Of a stretch of 64,000 nt of DNA, positions 27,080-33,912 are shown piece after piece. Positions within the stretch are counted from its first letter, which is position 1, and each line of letters begins with the position of its first letter. Source of the DNA: a virus; the IMG/VR virus record IMGVR_UViG_3300046694_000148, positions 1 to 64,000 of that record; one strand, written 5' to 3'. The position numbers and the translations under genes are program-made. The notes under the pieces are model-generated. The model did no database searches. It was not told where the DNA came from and saw nothing but the letters and a program-made list of their open reading frames with translations.

Positions 27080-28993
27080 GTGGCAAATCAGGTTGAAATT
27101 CAAACAGCCTGGCGTGAGGTGCTGCTTAGCGACCGCCTCGGCCTTAGTCTGAAGGCTGAGGTGCAGTCCGTCGTGCGCGAAGTGCTCATGGGCGAAGGGG
27201 CCGGTGTCGATCAGCATCCGGTTCTAATTCAGTCCGTCGTGCGCGAAGTGCTCATGACGGACCCACCGGCTCGCGTGCAGACCGTGTGGCGCGAGGTGCT
27301 GGCGCAGATCGACAACGAGCCGCTGACCATCGGCCGCCTCATCGTCAGCTACGACCAGCGCGTCATCATGCGTCGTCCGACCATGCCGTTGCCGTCCACC
27401 ATTCGCTCTGCTGCTGAAATCCCGGCGCTGCGCGAGATCGCGGTGCAGGCGCGCAACGGCTACTGGCCGCACAGCTTCCAGTACAGCGGCTCGCTCGCGC
27501 AGCAGACATTGCAGCGTCGCCTGACGATGCGGGCGTTCGACGTGCGCAGCACCGACCGCGTGAATGGCTACGGGCAGCAGGTGGTCATGTCGCGCAACAA
27601 GGTCTACGTGCAGGTGTCGGAACTGCGGATCTCGCACCAGGCGCAGCAGGCCATCCAGCGTCGCAGCTTCACGGCCGCGCCGCAGGTCCGCACCGCGATC
27701 AGCGCGACTCGCCTGGCGCAGCAGTTCATCGCGTCGCGGGCGCAGAGCGTGATCGTCATCACGACGTACGCCTACGCCGAGAGCCTGGCACAGCAGACCG
27801 TGCAGGCCACCGGCAGGCCCGCGCCGCACTCGCCCGAGGACGTGCGCAGCCTGGTCCACATGACGGTGCAGAAGCACAACGTCGCGCCGCTCAGCATTGA
27901 CGACCGCGTGACCAGCGTTGCGCAGCAGTCGGTGGCTAAGCGCGTGCCGACTGCGCCGTTCAGCGGTGAGTACGCGGCCGGTGTTCGCCAGCAGGTCGTG
28001 GTCCACTACAGCTTCACGACGCCGCGCTCAACGGAGTATGCGACCGGCCAGGTTCAGCTTGCCGTGCTCCACCGCGATACCTACGCCCCGGCGTACGCGA
28101 TGGGTCGCCACACGGCGGGCCTGGTGCAGCAGATCGCAGTTCACCGCGATCAGCCGGTGCCGTCGCCGCGCTCGCCGCTGTTCGCATCGTCGCTCGGTGT
28201 GTCGTACATGCTTCACCGCGACGCACCTCACCCGCTGGACGTGATCGACCCGAGCATCGGTCGTCACGCTTCGGCGCTGGCTTCGATGGCCGTGCTCCAC
28301 CGCGCCACGATCTCGCCGGGCACCGTTGCATCGCAGAGCCGGTACGTGTTCAACGTGTTCAAGCAGATCGCCATCGGTGACAGCAGCTTCCCGCCGCCAC
28401 CGCCGAAGCCGGATCTCGATCACGAGACGGACGTGTATCTGGTGAACGAGCAGGTGATCGCGCAAGATCTCGGCCAGTGGTCGGCTGTCACCGCAGTCAC
28501 GACGCGCCAGGTGTTCGCCACCACGACGCTCGGTGATACGGCAGGCTGGGTCGATGCGCACATACCGCAGTCCGAGGTCGAAGCTGGCGGCGTGATCGAG
28601 GCGCTGGTGGTCGGCGACACCGCGTTCCCCGACTCGATGGCGGTCCAGTCCGACGCCCTGGTCGCGGCAATCGGTGGCATGGTGACGGTGGGCGATCAGA
28701 CCTTCCCCGACGCGATGATCCCGCAGTCGGAAGTCGAGGCGCGCAGTGTGATCGAAATAGCGGCCCTAGGAGACGCGCAGTTCACTGACCCTAGGATTCC
28801 AGCGTCGGAGATTCATTCGTCGCTTGTAGGGGCCATCCTGACCCTTGGCGACGCTTCTATGTTCGGTAACTTCGGTATGTCTGTAATTTCGACGACCAAC
28901 GTGGCCGCATTCGTGGTGGTTCAAGATCCCTCGCTGGTCGGGATTCCACTGCGCCAGGGGCCTCGACCCATCGTGTCCGTTTCGATGTCGTAA
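27080..28993 (+). CDS. Repeat-built fibre-like protein
   Basis: This 637-residue protein starts at GTG 27080 with a GGGGGAAC leader. It is almost wholly repeats of three kinds. Residues 8-75 hold four copies of Q-[ST]-[AV]-[VW]-R-E-V-L. Residues about 120-450 hold roughly thirteen units of about 24 residues centred on [LV]-x-Q-Q-x-V-x-x-R. Residues about 455-600 hold three or four units with L/V-G-D-[TA]-x-F-x-D-x-x-I-P-[QA]-S-E-V/I. No known family is recognised. Position at the end of the fibre cluster suggests a virion protein. Confidence 0.6.
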   Translation: MANQVEIQTAWREVLLSDRLGLSLKAEVQSVVREVLMGEGAGVDQHPVLIQSVVREVLMTDPPARVQTVWREVLAQIDNEPLTIGRLIVSYDQRVIMRRPTMPLPSTIRSAAEIPALREIAVQARNGYWPHSFQYSGSLAQQTLQRRLTMRAFDVRSTDRVNGYGQQVVMSRNKVYVQVSELRISHQAQQAIQRRSFTAAPQVRTAISATRLAQQFIASRAQSVIVITTYAYAESLAQQTVQATGRPAPHSPEDVRSLVHMTVQKHNVAPLSIDDRVTSVAQQSVAKRVPTAPFSGEYAAGVRQQVVVHYSFTTPRSTEYATGQVQLAVLHRDTYAPAYAMGRHTAGLVQQIAVHRDQPVPSPRSPLFASSLGVSYMLHRDAPHPLDVIDPSIGRHASALASMAVLHRATISPGTVASQSRYVFNVFKQIAIGDSSFPPPPPKPDLDHETDVYLVNEQVIAQDLGQWSAVTAVTTRQVFATTTLGDTAGWVDAHIPQSEVEAGGVIEALVVGDTAFPDSMAVQSDALVAAIGGMVTVGDQTFPDAMIPQSEVEARSVIEIAALGDAQFTDPRIPASEIHSSLVGAILTLGDASMFGNFGMSVISTTNVAAFVVVQDPSLVGIPLRQGPRPIVSVSMS

Positions 28994-28998
28994 GGTGG

Positions 28999-29030
28999 GC
29001 CGGGGTTATAATTTCCCCGGCTCAACTTTT
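28999..29030 (+). terminator. Intrinsic terminator at the end of the fibre genes
   Basis: A perfect 7-bp stem GCCGGGG / CCCCGGC with loop TTATAATTT is followed by TCAACTTTTATT. It begins six bases after the stop of the repeat-built fibre gene. The loop contains TATAAT, so weak promoter activity toward the lysis genes is possible but no good -35 is seen. Confidence 0.75.
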
Positions 29031-29065
29031 ATTAACGACACCTCTTCACCGAGGGGAAACAAACC

Positions 29066-29461
29066 ATGAATCAGGGATCGCCCACACCACCGCAGGACCG
29101 CCGCAATTACAGCGGCCCCGAGCGTCGTTCGCCGAAAATCGGCGTTGACCTTTCGATCAACATTCCCACCATGATCTCGATTCTCGTGCTGATCGTCAGC
29201 GTATCGGCAACGGGCGTCGGGTTGTACAACTATCTCGATAAACGCCAACTGGCAACCGAGTTCGCAGTAGCGAATCTCAGTACGCGCATCGAGAAGGCCG
29301 AAGCCAGTCTGACCGCGATCAAGGTCGAGCAGGGCGCATCGAACGACCGGCTGCGCGCCGACGTGAAGTCCGACCTGGCCGAGATCAAAGGGCAACTGGA
29401 CCGCCTGATGTTCAACGCGCCGCCGCAAGTACAGCAACGCCTCAACGCCTGGAGACGCTAA
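29066..29461 (+). CDS. Membrane protein with C-terminal coiled coil, lysis region
   Basis: This 131-residue protein has a polar N-terminus containing D-R-R-x-Y-x-G-P-E-R-R, one strong membrane segment (about 35-57, MISILVLIVSVSATGVGLYN), then a long helix (about 65-118) predicted to be coiled. It is the first gene after the fibre terminator and lies 3 bases before the muramidase-like gene. It could be a holin or antiholin with one membrane helix, or a structural membrane protein. The lysis role rests on position only. Confidence 0.5.
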   Translation: MNQGSPTPPQDRRNYSGPERRSPKIGVDLSINIPTMISILVLIVSVSATGVGLYNYLDKRQLATEFAVANLSTRIEKAEASLTAIKVEQGASNDRLRADVKSDLAEIKGQLDRLMFNAPPQVQQRLNAWRR

Positions 29462-29464
29462 GCC

Positions 29465-30166
29465 ATGACCACCGCAAACACCGTGCCGCGCGGTATCCGC
29501 AACAACAACCCCGGCAACATCGACTATCACGTCAACACGAAATGGCAGGGCCTCGTGCTCGACGCCGACCGCAAAGACACGCGCTTCTGCGAATTCAAAG
29601 ATCCGACCTGGGGCGTGCGCGCGATGTGCGTCGTCCTGATCGGCTATCAAGACCGCTACGGGATCAACACCATTCGCGGCATCATCGGCCGGTGGGCACC
29701 GTCGAACGAGAACGACACCCTGGCCTACGTCACCGCCGTCGCCAACGCGGTCGCCGTGAAGCCTGACCAGGCGCTCGACCTGCATACCTACGACCACCTG
29801 GCCCCGCTGGTCGAAGCGATCATTCGCCACGAGAACGGCATCGGCCCGAAGGCTACGCCGAACACTTGGTACGACCGCAGCGTGATCGACACCGCCCTGC
29901 TGCGCGCCGGGGTCGAGCGTCCGGCCGCAACCGTGGCCGCCGTGCCGGTGACGAAAGAAACCGTGGCCGCCAGCGGCACCGCAACGCTCGGTATCGCGCA
30001 ACTCGCCGACGTGATGCCGCAGGTGATGCAGGCCGTGGACAGCCAGCAGGAACACCTCTCGTCGGGCAGCTACGTGCGCATCGCCTTCGCGGTCATGACC
30101 ATCGGCGTCGCCGTCTTCATGGCCTATGCGCAGGTGAAGAAGCACCAGGCCGGGGTGGTCGCATGA
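29465..30166 (+). CDS. Muramidase-like protein with C-terminal membrane anchor
   Basis: This 233-residue protein has the N-terminal G-I-R-N-N-N-P-G-N-I-D motif of a phage 'structural protein P5'/lysozyme-like family, followed by W-Q-G, F-C-E-F-K-D-P-x-W-G-V-R-A and Y-Q-D-R-Y-G-I-x-T-I-R-G-I-I. The domain ends near residue 145. After an Ala/Thr-rich linker, residues about 203-225 (VRIAFAVMTIGVAVFMAYA) form a membrane helix. It overlaps the i-spanin start by ATGA. It is probably the endolysin; a virion-associated lytic enzyme is an alternative. Confidence 0.65.
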   Translation: MTTANTVPRGIRNNNPGNIDYHVNTKWQGLVLDADRKDTRFCEFKDPTWGVRAMCVVLIGYQDRYGINTIRGIIGRWAPSNENDTLAYVTAVANAVAVKPDQALDLHTYDHLAPLVEAIIRHENGIGPKATPNTWYDRSVIDTALLRAGVERPAATVAAVPVTKETVAASGTATLGIAQLADVMPQVMQAVDSQQEHLSSGSYVRIAFAVMTIGVAVFMAYAQVKKHQAGVVA

Positions 30167-30459
30167 TGGCCGTCGAATGGCTGAAGGCGAAGGCGCTGCT
30201 GCTGCTGGCTGTCCTGCTGGTGCTGTTCGGCGCGTACGCGATGGGTGGCCGGGCGTCGCGTCGCTCGGCCGAAAAGAAACGCAACTATGACGATGCACTG
30301 CGCGCTGCCGCAGGTGCGAAAGGGGTACACGATGCTGAAGTCGAAGTTATCAAACTGCCTGCTGGCGCTGCTGCTGACCAGCTTCGCCGTGACTGGATGC
30401 GCGACGGCGACGCCGGAACAAACAGCGGTGCAGAAAGCAATCGCCGCGACGGCACCTGA
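30163..30459 (+). CDS. i-spanin (Rz-like)
   Basis: This 98-residue protein starts at ATG 30163, overlapping the endolysin stop. It has an N-terminal inner-membrane anchor (residues about 9-28, KALLLLAVLLVLFGAYAMGG), a charged helix (RASRRSAEKKRNYDDAL), then L-P-A-G-A-A-A-D-Q-L-R-R-D-W, a motif common at the ends of Rz-like proteins in betaproteobacterial phages. It overlaps an o-spanin gene in another frame, the classic Rz/Rz1 arrangement. Together the pair would fuse inner and outer membranes at the last lysis step. Confidence 0.75.
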   Translation: MMAVEWLKAKALLLLAVLLVLFGAYAMGGRASRRSAEKKRNYDDALRAAAGAKGVHDAEVEVIKLPAGAAADQLRRDWMRDGDAGTNSGAESNRRDGT

Positions 30460-30574
30460 CTTCTGCGCCACGGCAAAGCCGATCTACATCGGCAAGGCCG
30501 ACGTGATCTCGGATCAAACGGCGAACGAGATCCTGGCGCACAACCTGACAGGCCGCAAACTCTGTGGCTGGTAG
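30332..30574 (+). CDS. o-spanin-like lipoprotein (Rz1-like)
   Basis: This 80-residue protein starts at ATG 30332 with an AAAGGGG site seven bases upstream. I prefer this to the upstream start because it gives a clean lipoprotein signal: K3, K5, a hydrophobic core (CLLALLLTSFAV) and lipobox V-T-G-C with Cys23 the lipidated residue. The mature part (D-F-C near 48, H-N-L-T-G-R-K-L-C-G-W at the end) has two cysteines and is longer and less Pro-rich than lambda Rz1. It lies mostly inside the i-spanin gene in the +1 frame. Confidence 0.7.
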   Translation: MLKSKLSNCLLALLLTSFAVTGCATATPEQTAVQKAIAATAPDFCATAKPIYIGKADVISDQTANEILAHNLTGRKLCGW

Positions 30575-30619
30575 GAGACGGAAGATGGAATTGAAGCGGT
30601 ACTTGCGAAAGGGGGTGAC

Positions 30620-30647
30620 TTGATCTCGTAGCGCATGCTGTTAAAAT
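30620..30647 (+). promoter_or_regulatory. Candidate sigma-70 promoter for a short transcript
   Basis: TTGATC (30620-30625), a 16-base spacer and TAAAAT (30642-30647) form a plausible promoter, slightly short in spacing. The flanks GCGCA and TGCGC form a small dyad around the -10. Only about 55 bases lie between the predicted start and a strong terminator, with no gene between. Confidence 0.45.
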
Positions 30648-30675
30648 GTGCGCTCCGTTAAGAAGAAGGTAGGTG

Positions 30676-30711
30676 GGGCCGGTCTGGAGAAATCCGCACC
30701 GGCCCTTTTTT
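30676..30711 (+). terminator. Strong intrinsic terminator between converging gene blocks
   Basis: An 8-bp perfect stem GGGCCGGT / ACCGGCCC with a 14-base loop is followed by six Ts. It lies between the plus-strand lysis genes and the minus-strand early block, preventing late read-through into early genes. On the minus strand the same hairpin is followed only by a mixed pyrimidine run, so it may also work weakly that way. Confidence 0.85.
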
Positions 30712-30714
30712 CGT

Positions 30715-31053
30715 CTACTGCCAGTACATGCTGCGGATCGTCGAGTGGATCTTGTCCACGTTGCCGCCGAGGTAGTGCGGGTTTGCGACGGTCTGAATCG
30801 GATCGCCCTTCGTGGCACGAGCCTCGATCAGCGTGTTCGTCCATAGCACCTTAGCCGTCGCAATCGGATCGGCCTTGCAGCCGATGCTGATGAGGGCGCG
30901 CTTCACCTCGCCGTAAAACTCAGGGTCGATGTTGCGACGGTCTGCCTGATCGAGCACCTGGCCGGTGCCCTTGCAGTCCTGGCAGGTGTCGTCCTCGTGG
31001 ATCATCGGCGGATCGGTCGTGATCCCCTGGCCGAAGCACTCGGGGCACATCAT
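30715..31053 (-). CDS. Small zinc-finger protein (DnaJ-type CxxCxGxG-like)
   Basis: This 112-residue protein starts with C-P-E-C-F-G-Q-G and continues C-Q-D-C-K-G-T-G, two CxxCxGxG knuckles separated by about 19 residues, as in the DnaJ zinc-binding region. The rest (about 35-112) is helical and unrecognised. It is the last gene of the minus-strand early block and overlaps its upstream neighbour by ATGA. A zinc-bound protein-interaction role is likely; the specific function is unknown. Confidence 0.65.
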   Translation of the reverse strand: MMCPECFGQGITTDPPMIHEDDTCQDCKGTGQVLDQADRRNIDPEFYGEVKRALISIGCKADPIATAKVLWTNTLIEARATKGDPIQTVANPHYLGGNVDKIHSTIRSMYWQ

Positions 31054-31421
31054 GCGCGCTTGCGACGCTCGACGTAATCGACCAGTTGCCCGGCCGCGAA
31101 CCAGCGTTCGTCGTAGCAGCCGTCAGCGCGCATGTAGCCGAGCAGGTATTGCGCGACGCCGCCGTGGTGCAGGTACTCGGCCCGCGCGATGATCGTGCCG
31201 CGCTCGTTCGATGCGTCGATCACGGCCTGGGTGCCGAGTTCGCGCAGCGCGGGCACAACGGGCTTTGCGGCCGGTGCCGCTGGCGTCGAGGCGCTGTCCG
31301 CGCTGCCTGCCGTTGCCTTGTTCGCTGCGCGCGTGGCCGCGCCCTTCGCTGCTGCCGCTTTGCGCTGGCGGACGCCAGGCTTCTTGCGTGCGGGCTTGTC
31401 GGCTTGATTGGTGGTTGCCAT
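31050..31421 (-). CDS. Basic early protein with Lys/Ala-rich N-terminus
   Basis: This 123-residue protein has a first half (about 1-55) rich in Lys, Arg and Ala, disordered and histone-tail-like, and a compact second half with A-E-Y-L-H-H-G-G-V-A-Q-Y-L-L-G-Y then E-R-W-F-A-A-G-Q-L-V-D-Y. It has a GGAG site within an ACTAACGGAG leader. It overlaps the next gene by ATGA. Nucleic-acid binding is possible from composition; no family recognised. Confidence 0.6.
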   Translation of the reverse strand: MATTNQADKPARKKPGVRQRKAAAAKGAATRAANKATAGSADSASTPAAPAAKPVVPALRELGTQAVIDASNERGTIIARAEYLHHGGVAQYLLGYMRADGCYDERWFAAGQLVDYVERRKRA

Positions 31422-31471
31422 TTTCAGTTCTCCGTTAGTTCAGGTATGCCGCTGATCCTCGCGGCCAGGTA

Positions 31472-31765
31472 TTACAGTTCGTCGTCGAGATTGAATGCTG
31501 CCCTCGGGCCGATCACCACCTCGGGGCAGCGGTCGGTGCGCAGCGTGTCCATCAGGTGAACCCGGCCGCCATGCAGGTGCGCCTCGACATAATTAAACAC
31601 CGCGTCGAGTTGCGGAATACTGCGGGCGATCACGATCACGTCTTCACCAGCGATGCTCATGCCCATCGCGCGCCCGGTATGCACCGGCACGCCGTTCAGG
31701 ACCGACATCGCAGTCTCCAGCGGCAATTCGACGTTGCGCAGCGGCTTCTTCGTGTCGGCCATCAT
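31472..31765 (-). CDS. Unknown early protein with DDEL C-terminus
   Basis: This 97-residue protein is placed at ATG 31765, which overlaps the upstream stop as TGATG and has an AAAGGTG site. The frame extends 10 codons further upstream without a good ribosome site. It has a beta-alpha pattern (E-D-V-I-V-I-A-R-S, Q-L-D-A-V-F-N-Y-V-E-A-H) and ends N-L-D-D-E-L, one of the cleanest examples of the shared acidic C-terminus. Function unknown. Confidence 0.65.
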   Translation of the reverse strand: MMADTKKPLRNVELPLETAMSVLNGVPVHTGRAMGMSIAGEDVIVIARSIPQLDAVFNYVEAHLHGGRVHLMDTLRTDRCPEVVIGPRAAFNLDDEL

Positions 31766-32145
31766 CACACCTTTTGGCATACCGCGATCATCCATGCGAA
31801 TTCGACGATGGCGCGCATGCGTTCTGCGAGCAGTCTGTCAGCGTCGTCGATGGGCGACATCGCAACGTACAGCGCGCCACTCGCCGCGTCCTTCTTCGAC
31901 GAGTTCACGGCGATCTGCACGTCGGTGCCGTTGAAGCGGTAGTTCACGTTCATCATCAGCGTAGCTTCGACCATGAATGCGTCGCACGGATCGGCCAGTG
32001 GTGCGAACACCTCGCGCTCGTCGTAATTATCGCCACCGATCCAGGGGCCGCCCATTCCCAGCGCCTTGTCGTCCCAGCGGTAGCCGGTGAGGTCACGGCC
32101 GATCAGCTTCGCCGCCGCGCGTGTCATTTCTTCGTTGCGGTTCAT
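31765..32145 (-). CDS. Phage ABA-sandwich-like early protein
   Basis: This 126-residue protein follows the general pattern of phage ABA sandwich proteins: an N-terminal helix (NEEMTRAAAKLIGRDLTGY), a P-L-A-D-P-C-D-A-F-M-V-E-A segment and a C-terminal helix with A-x-R-M-R-A-I-V-E-F-A. These small proteins recur in phage early regions without known role. It overlaps the upstream gene by ATGA and the downstream start by one base. Confidence 0.5.
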   Translation of the reverse strand: MNRNEEMTRAAAKLIGRDLTGYRWDDKALGMGGPWIGGDNYDEREVFAPLADPCDAFMVEATLMMNVNYRFNGTDVQIAVNSSKKDAASGALYVAMSPIDDADRLLAERMRAIVEFAWMIAVCQKV

Positions 32146-32540
32146 TTCGCTCCCCTTGTCCTGCGGTCTGCCTTGCGGCGATCCTTACCTACGAATTCGG
32201 TGTTGCTCTTGCGGCGGTCACGCCCCGATCCGCGCTTCTCGATGAACTTGATCTTGCTGCCGTTCTGCTGCGCCAGGAACACCGGCACGTCGAGCACTTC
32301 GCCGCCGACCTTGATGCTCGCTGCACCGTTATCCGTCATCCATTTGCGAATGTCCCGGCCGTCGTTCAGGCTGACGAACAGGATCATGGTCGATCCGTTC
32401 TTACCGCTGATGCGCGCACGCTCGATGTTCGGCTTGTAGTCTGCGGGAAGCCACTCGATTGCGATGATGTCGGAGTACCACAGAAGCGCAGGCACGCCGG
32501 TCATTGCGTCGAAGAAGGTGATGTGGGCGGCGGGGATCAT
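32142..32540 (-). CDS. Unknown early protein, basic C-terminus
   Basis: This 132-residue protein starts at ATG 32540, which overlaps the stop of the upstream gene (CTATGA). A longer frame without support was rejected. The N-terminal half is beta-rich (I-T-F-F-D-A-M, L-L-W-Y-S-D-I-I-A-I-E-W-L); the C-terminal 35 residues are very basic (R-R-K-S, D-R-R-K-A-D-R-R). RNA or DNA binding is plausible. No family recognised. Confidence 0.6.
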   Translation of the reverse strand: MIPAAHITFFDAMTGVPALLWYSDIIAIEWLPADYKPNIERARISGKNGSTMILFVSLNDGRDIRKWMTDNGAASIKVGGEVLDVPVFLAQQNGSKIKFIEKRGSGRDRRKSNTEFVGKDRRKADRRTRGAK

Positions 32541-32890
32541 AGCTCGTCGTCCTCGGCCAGTTTCTTGCGCAGGTCGGCTTCGATGGCGGCCAGGGGTTCG
32601 AGCAGCGAAGGGCGGATCTTGCCACGGCCGCGCACCTCTCTGAAGACTTCCGGCATCACAGGTTCGCCGACGAACGTGAAGATCCACTCATCGCCGTTCA
32701 GGCCGTCCTCGTGCTCGATGGTCAGCTTGCCGCGTTCGACAGCGAGGATGCCGTCAATGCCGAGTACCGGCACGCCCGCCATGAACAGCTTTTCCCTTAC
32801 CGCGACGCCCGCGATAAAGAGGTTGCGGCCGGGATTCTTCGGGCCGATCATTTCGTCGCGCGTGATCGTTACGCGAATTGTCTTGGTCAT
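32537..32890 (-). CDS. Unknown early protein with DDEL C-terminus
   Basis: This 117-residue protein has beta strands (T-I-R-V-T-I, L-F-I-A-G-V-A-V, W-I-F-T-F-V-G-E) followed by a C-terminal helix (P-L-A-A-I-E-A-D-L-R-K-K-L) ending A-E-D-D-E-L. The last Leu codon and stop (CTATGA) supply the ATG of the next gene. A TTAACGGAACG leader provides the ribosome site. It has the same acidic end as many other early proteins here. Function unknown. Confidence 0.65.
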   Translation of the reverse strand: MTKTIRVTITRDEMIGPKNPGRNLFIAGVAVREKLFMAGVPVLGIDGILAVERGKLTIEHEDGLNGDEWIFTFVGEPVMPEVFREVRGRGKIRPSLLEPLAAIEADLRKKLAEDDEL

Positions 32891-32903
32891 TGTTCGTTCC
32901 GTT

Positions 32904-32935
32904 AAATGAGAACCGGCCGCACGCGGCGACCGGCT
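32904..32935 (-). terminator. Hairpin terminator on the minus strand
   Basis: A 10-bp stem (AGCCGGTCGC / GCGGCCGGTT, with G-T pairs) and a CGCGT loop follow the basic protein gene. On the minus strand it is followed by CTCATTTAAC, a weak T-tract, so termination is probably partial. Confidence 0.5.
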
Positions 32936-32943
32936 TTGCTACT

Positions 32944-33321
32944 TTACTTCTTCGGGATCAGCTTGACTTGCGCGAGCGTCCGGCCGCGCGTGTTCAGCAG
33001 GTTGACGATACTGATGCCGAACTTGAAATCGACGCTGTAGCCGGTGGCGTTCGGGTACTTGTCCATCGCGGCGCGCAGGCCCTTCAGGTTCTTGACGACG
33101 TGCTCGGGCATCATCGTCTCGGCGCTCACTTTCGACGGCGCGCTGACGGTCTTCTTCGCTGCGGCATTCTTCTTGACGGTGGCGTCGGCCAGGGCGGTCA
33201 GGGTGTCCTTGCGTTTTGCCGGTGCCTTCTTCGCGGCGGCTTTCAGTTCTGGCTTGTTGCCGCGCTTCGGTGCTGCGGTGGTCTTGGTGGCGGTAGTTTT
33301 GGTTTTTGCTGCGGTAGCCAT
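32944..33321 (-). CDS. Lys/Ala-rich basic protein (histone-H1-like composition)
   Basis: This 125-residue protein has an N-terminal 65 residues almost entirely Lys, Ala, Thr and Pro (A-A-K-T-K-T-T, K-K-A-P-A-K-R-K), like H1 or AlgP-type DNA-binding tails. The C-terminal 60 residues form a small alpha-beta domain (M-M-P-E-H-V-V-K-N-L-K-G-L-R-A-A-M-D). It has its own promoter at 33369-33398 and an AAAAGGAAACG ribosome site, so it is probably made early and in quantity. A DNA-compacting or charge-neutralising role is inferred. Confidence 0.6.
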   Translation of the reverse strand: MATAAKTKTTATKTTAAPKRGNKPELKAAAKKAPAKRKDTLTALADATVKKNAAAKKTVSAPSKVSAETMMPEHVVKNLKGLRAAMDKYPNATGYSVDFKFGISIVNLLNTRGRTLAQVKLIPKK

Positions 33322-33368
33322 TCGGCGTTTCCTTTTACGTTATTGAAGATAGGGTACTGCTGAGGTGA

Positions 33369-33398
33369 ATAATATTCGACACGGAAATTCCCTGTCAA
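33369..33398 (-). promoter_or_regulatory. Early promoter with dyad spacer (minus strand)
   Basis: On the minus strand TTGACA (33398-33393), an 18-base spacer starting GGGAATTTCC and TATTAT (33374-33369). The segment from TGACAGGG to the GTGTCG after CC is an imperfect inverted repeat, the same element seen at five other promoters in this window. It drives the basic-protein gene. Confidence 0.75.
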
Positions 33399-33404
33399 CT
33401 GTTT

Positions 33405-33632
33405 TTACAACTCATCGTCTATTCCGAGACGCTTTTCGAGGTCGGCGATGATCTGTCGTTGGCGCTGCCTGATGCTTCGGTTTGCGGCCAGTTCGGCGCG
33501 CAGTGTGTCGTTCTGATCCTGCTGGTCGAAGAACAGGCCGCGATAGGCTTGCGCATGTTCGACCGCTGCATCGAGCGCGCGCTTCAGGCTGGCGATCTGT
33601 TCTTCCGGCGTGCGTTCGTCACAGGTCGTCAT
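33405..33632 (-). CDS. Short coiled-coil early protein with DDEL C-terminus
   Basis: This 75-residue protein is predicted to be helical throughout, with heptads across about 10-70 (QIASLKRALDAAVEHAQAY, QIIADLEKRL), ending G-I-D-D-E-L. Its start lies inside the last codons of the upstream gene: that gene's GAC GAC CTG TGA reads ATG ACG ACC TGT in this frame. Dimer or adaptor function is possible; unknown. Confidence 0.6.
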   Translation of the reverse strand: MTTCDERTPEEQIASLKRALDAAVEHAQAYRGLFFDQQDQNDTLRAELAANRSIRQRQRQIIADLEKRLGIDDEL

Positions 33633-33912
33633 ACGCGCCTGCCTCGCGCCAGATACGCACGCCCGCCTGCTGGTAGATCTCGTCCATTTCGACGCGGCGG
33701 ATCGTGATCCCCACGCCAGCGGCGAGCGCCGGGCGGCGCATGAACTCCACGTCGGCAGGCTGCACGCCAGCGATGAAGAACGAGTCGCCCGGCCGGTACG
33801 CGATGAACTTCGCCACGAGCACCTTGATCTGTTCCTGCGCGGTCCTGTCCAGCGGCATGCGCGACTTGCCGCGATTGGACGTGACCGGCGTGTCGTCAGA
33901 GGTCGTCGTCAT
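33619..33912 (-). CDS. Unknown early protein with YDDL C-terminus
   Basis: This 97-residue protein starts at ATG 33912, inside the terminal Asp codons of the RdgC-like gene (overlap 17 bases). The longer frame upstream lies wholly within that gene and was rejected. It has strands K-V-L-V-A-K-F-I-A-Y and S-F-F-I-A-G-V, then helix E-M-D-E-I-Y-Q-Q-A. It ends A-Y-D-D-L, a variant of the shared acidic tail. Function unknown. Confidence 0.6.
   Translation of the reverse strand: MTTTSDDTPVTSNRGKSRMPLDRTAQEQIKVLVAKFIAYRPGDSFFIAGVQPADVEFMRRPALAAGVGITIRRVEMDEIYQQAGVRIWREAGAYDDL

Noticed and set aside
27164-27256. 27-base repeats considered as a CRISPR fragment
   Set aside because: They encode in-frame protein repeats, only two copies exist, and no cas genes are present.
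30585-30623. 12-codon frame with GGAG after the o-spanin gene
   Set aside because: Too short to support as a gene; it abuts a promoter and could be chance.
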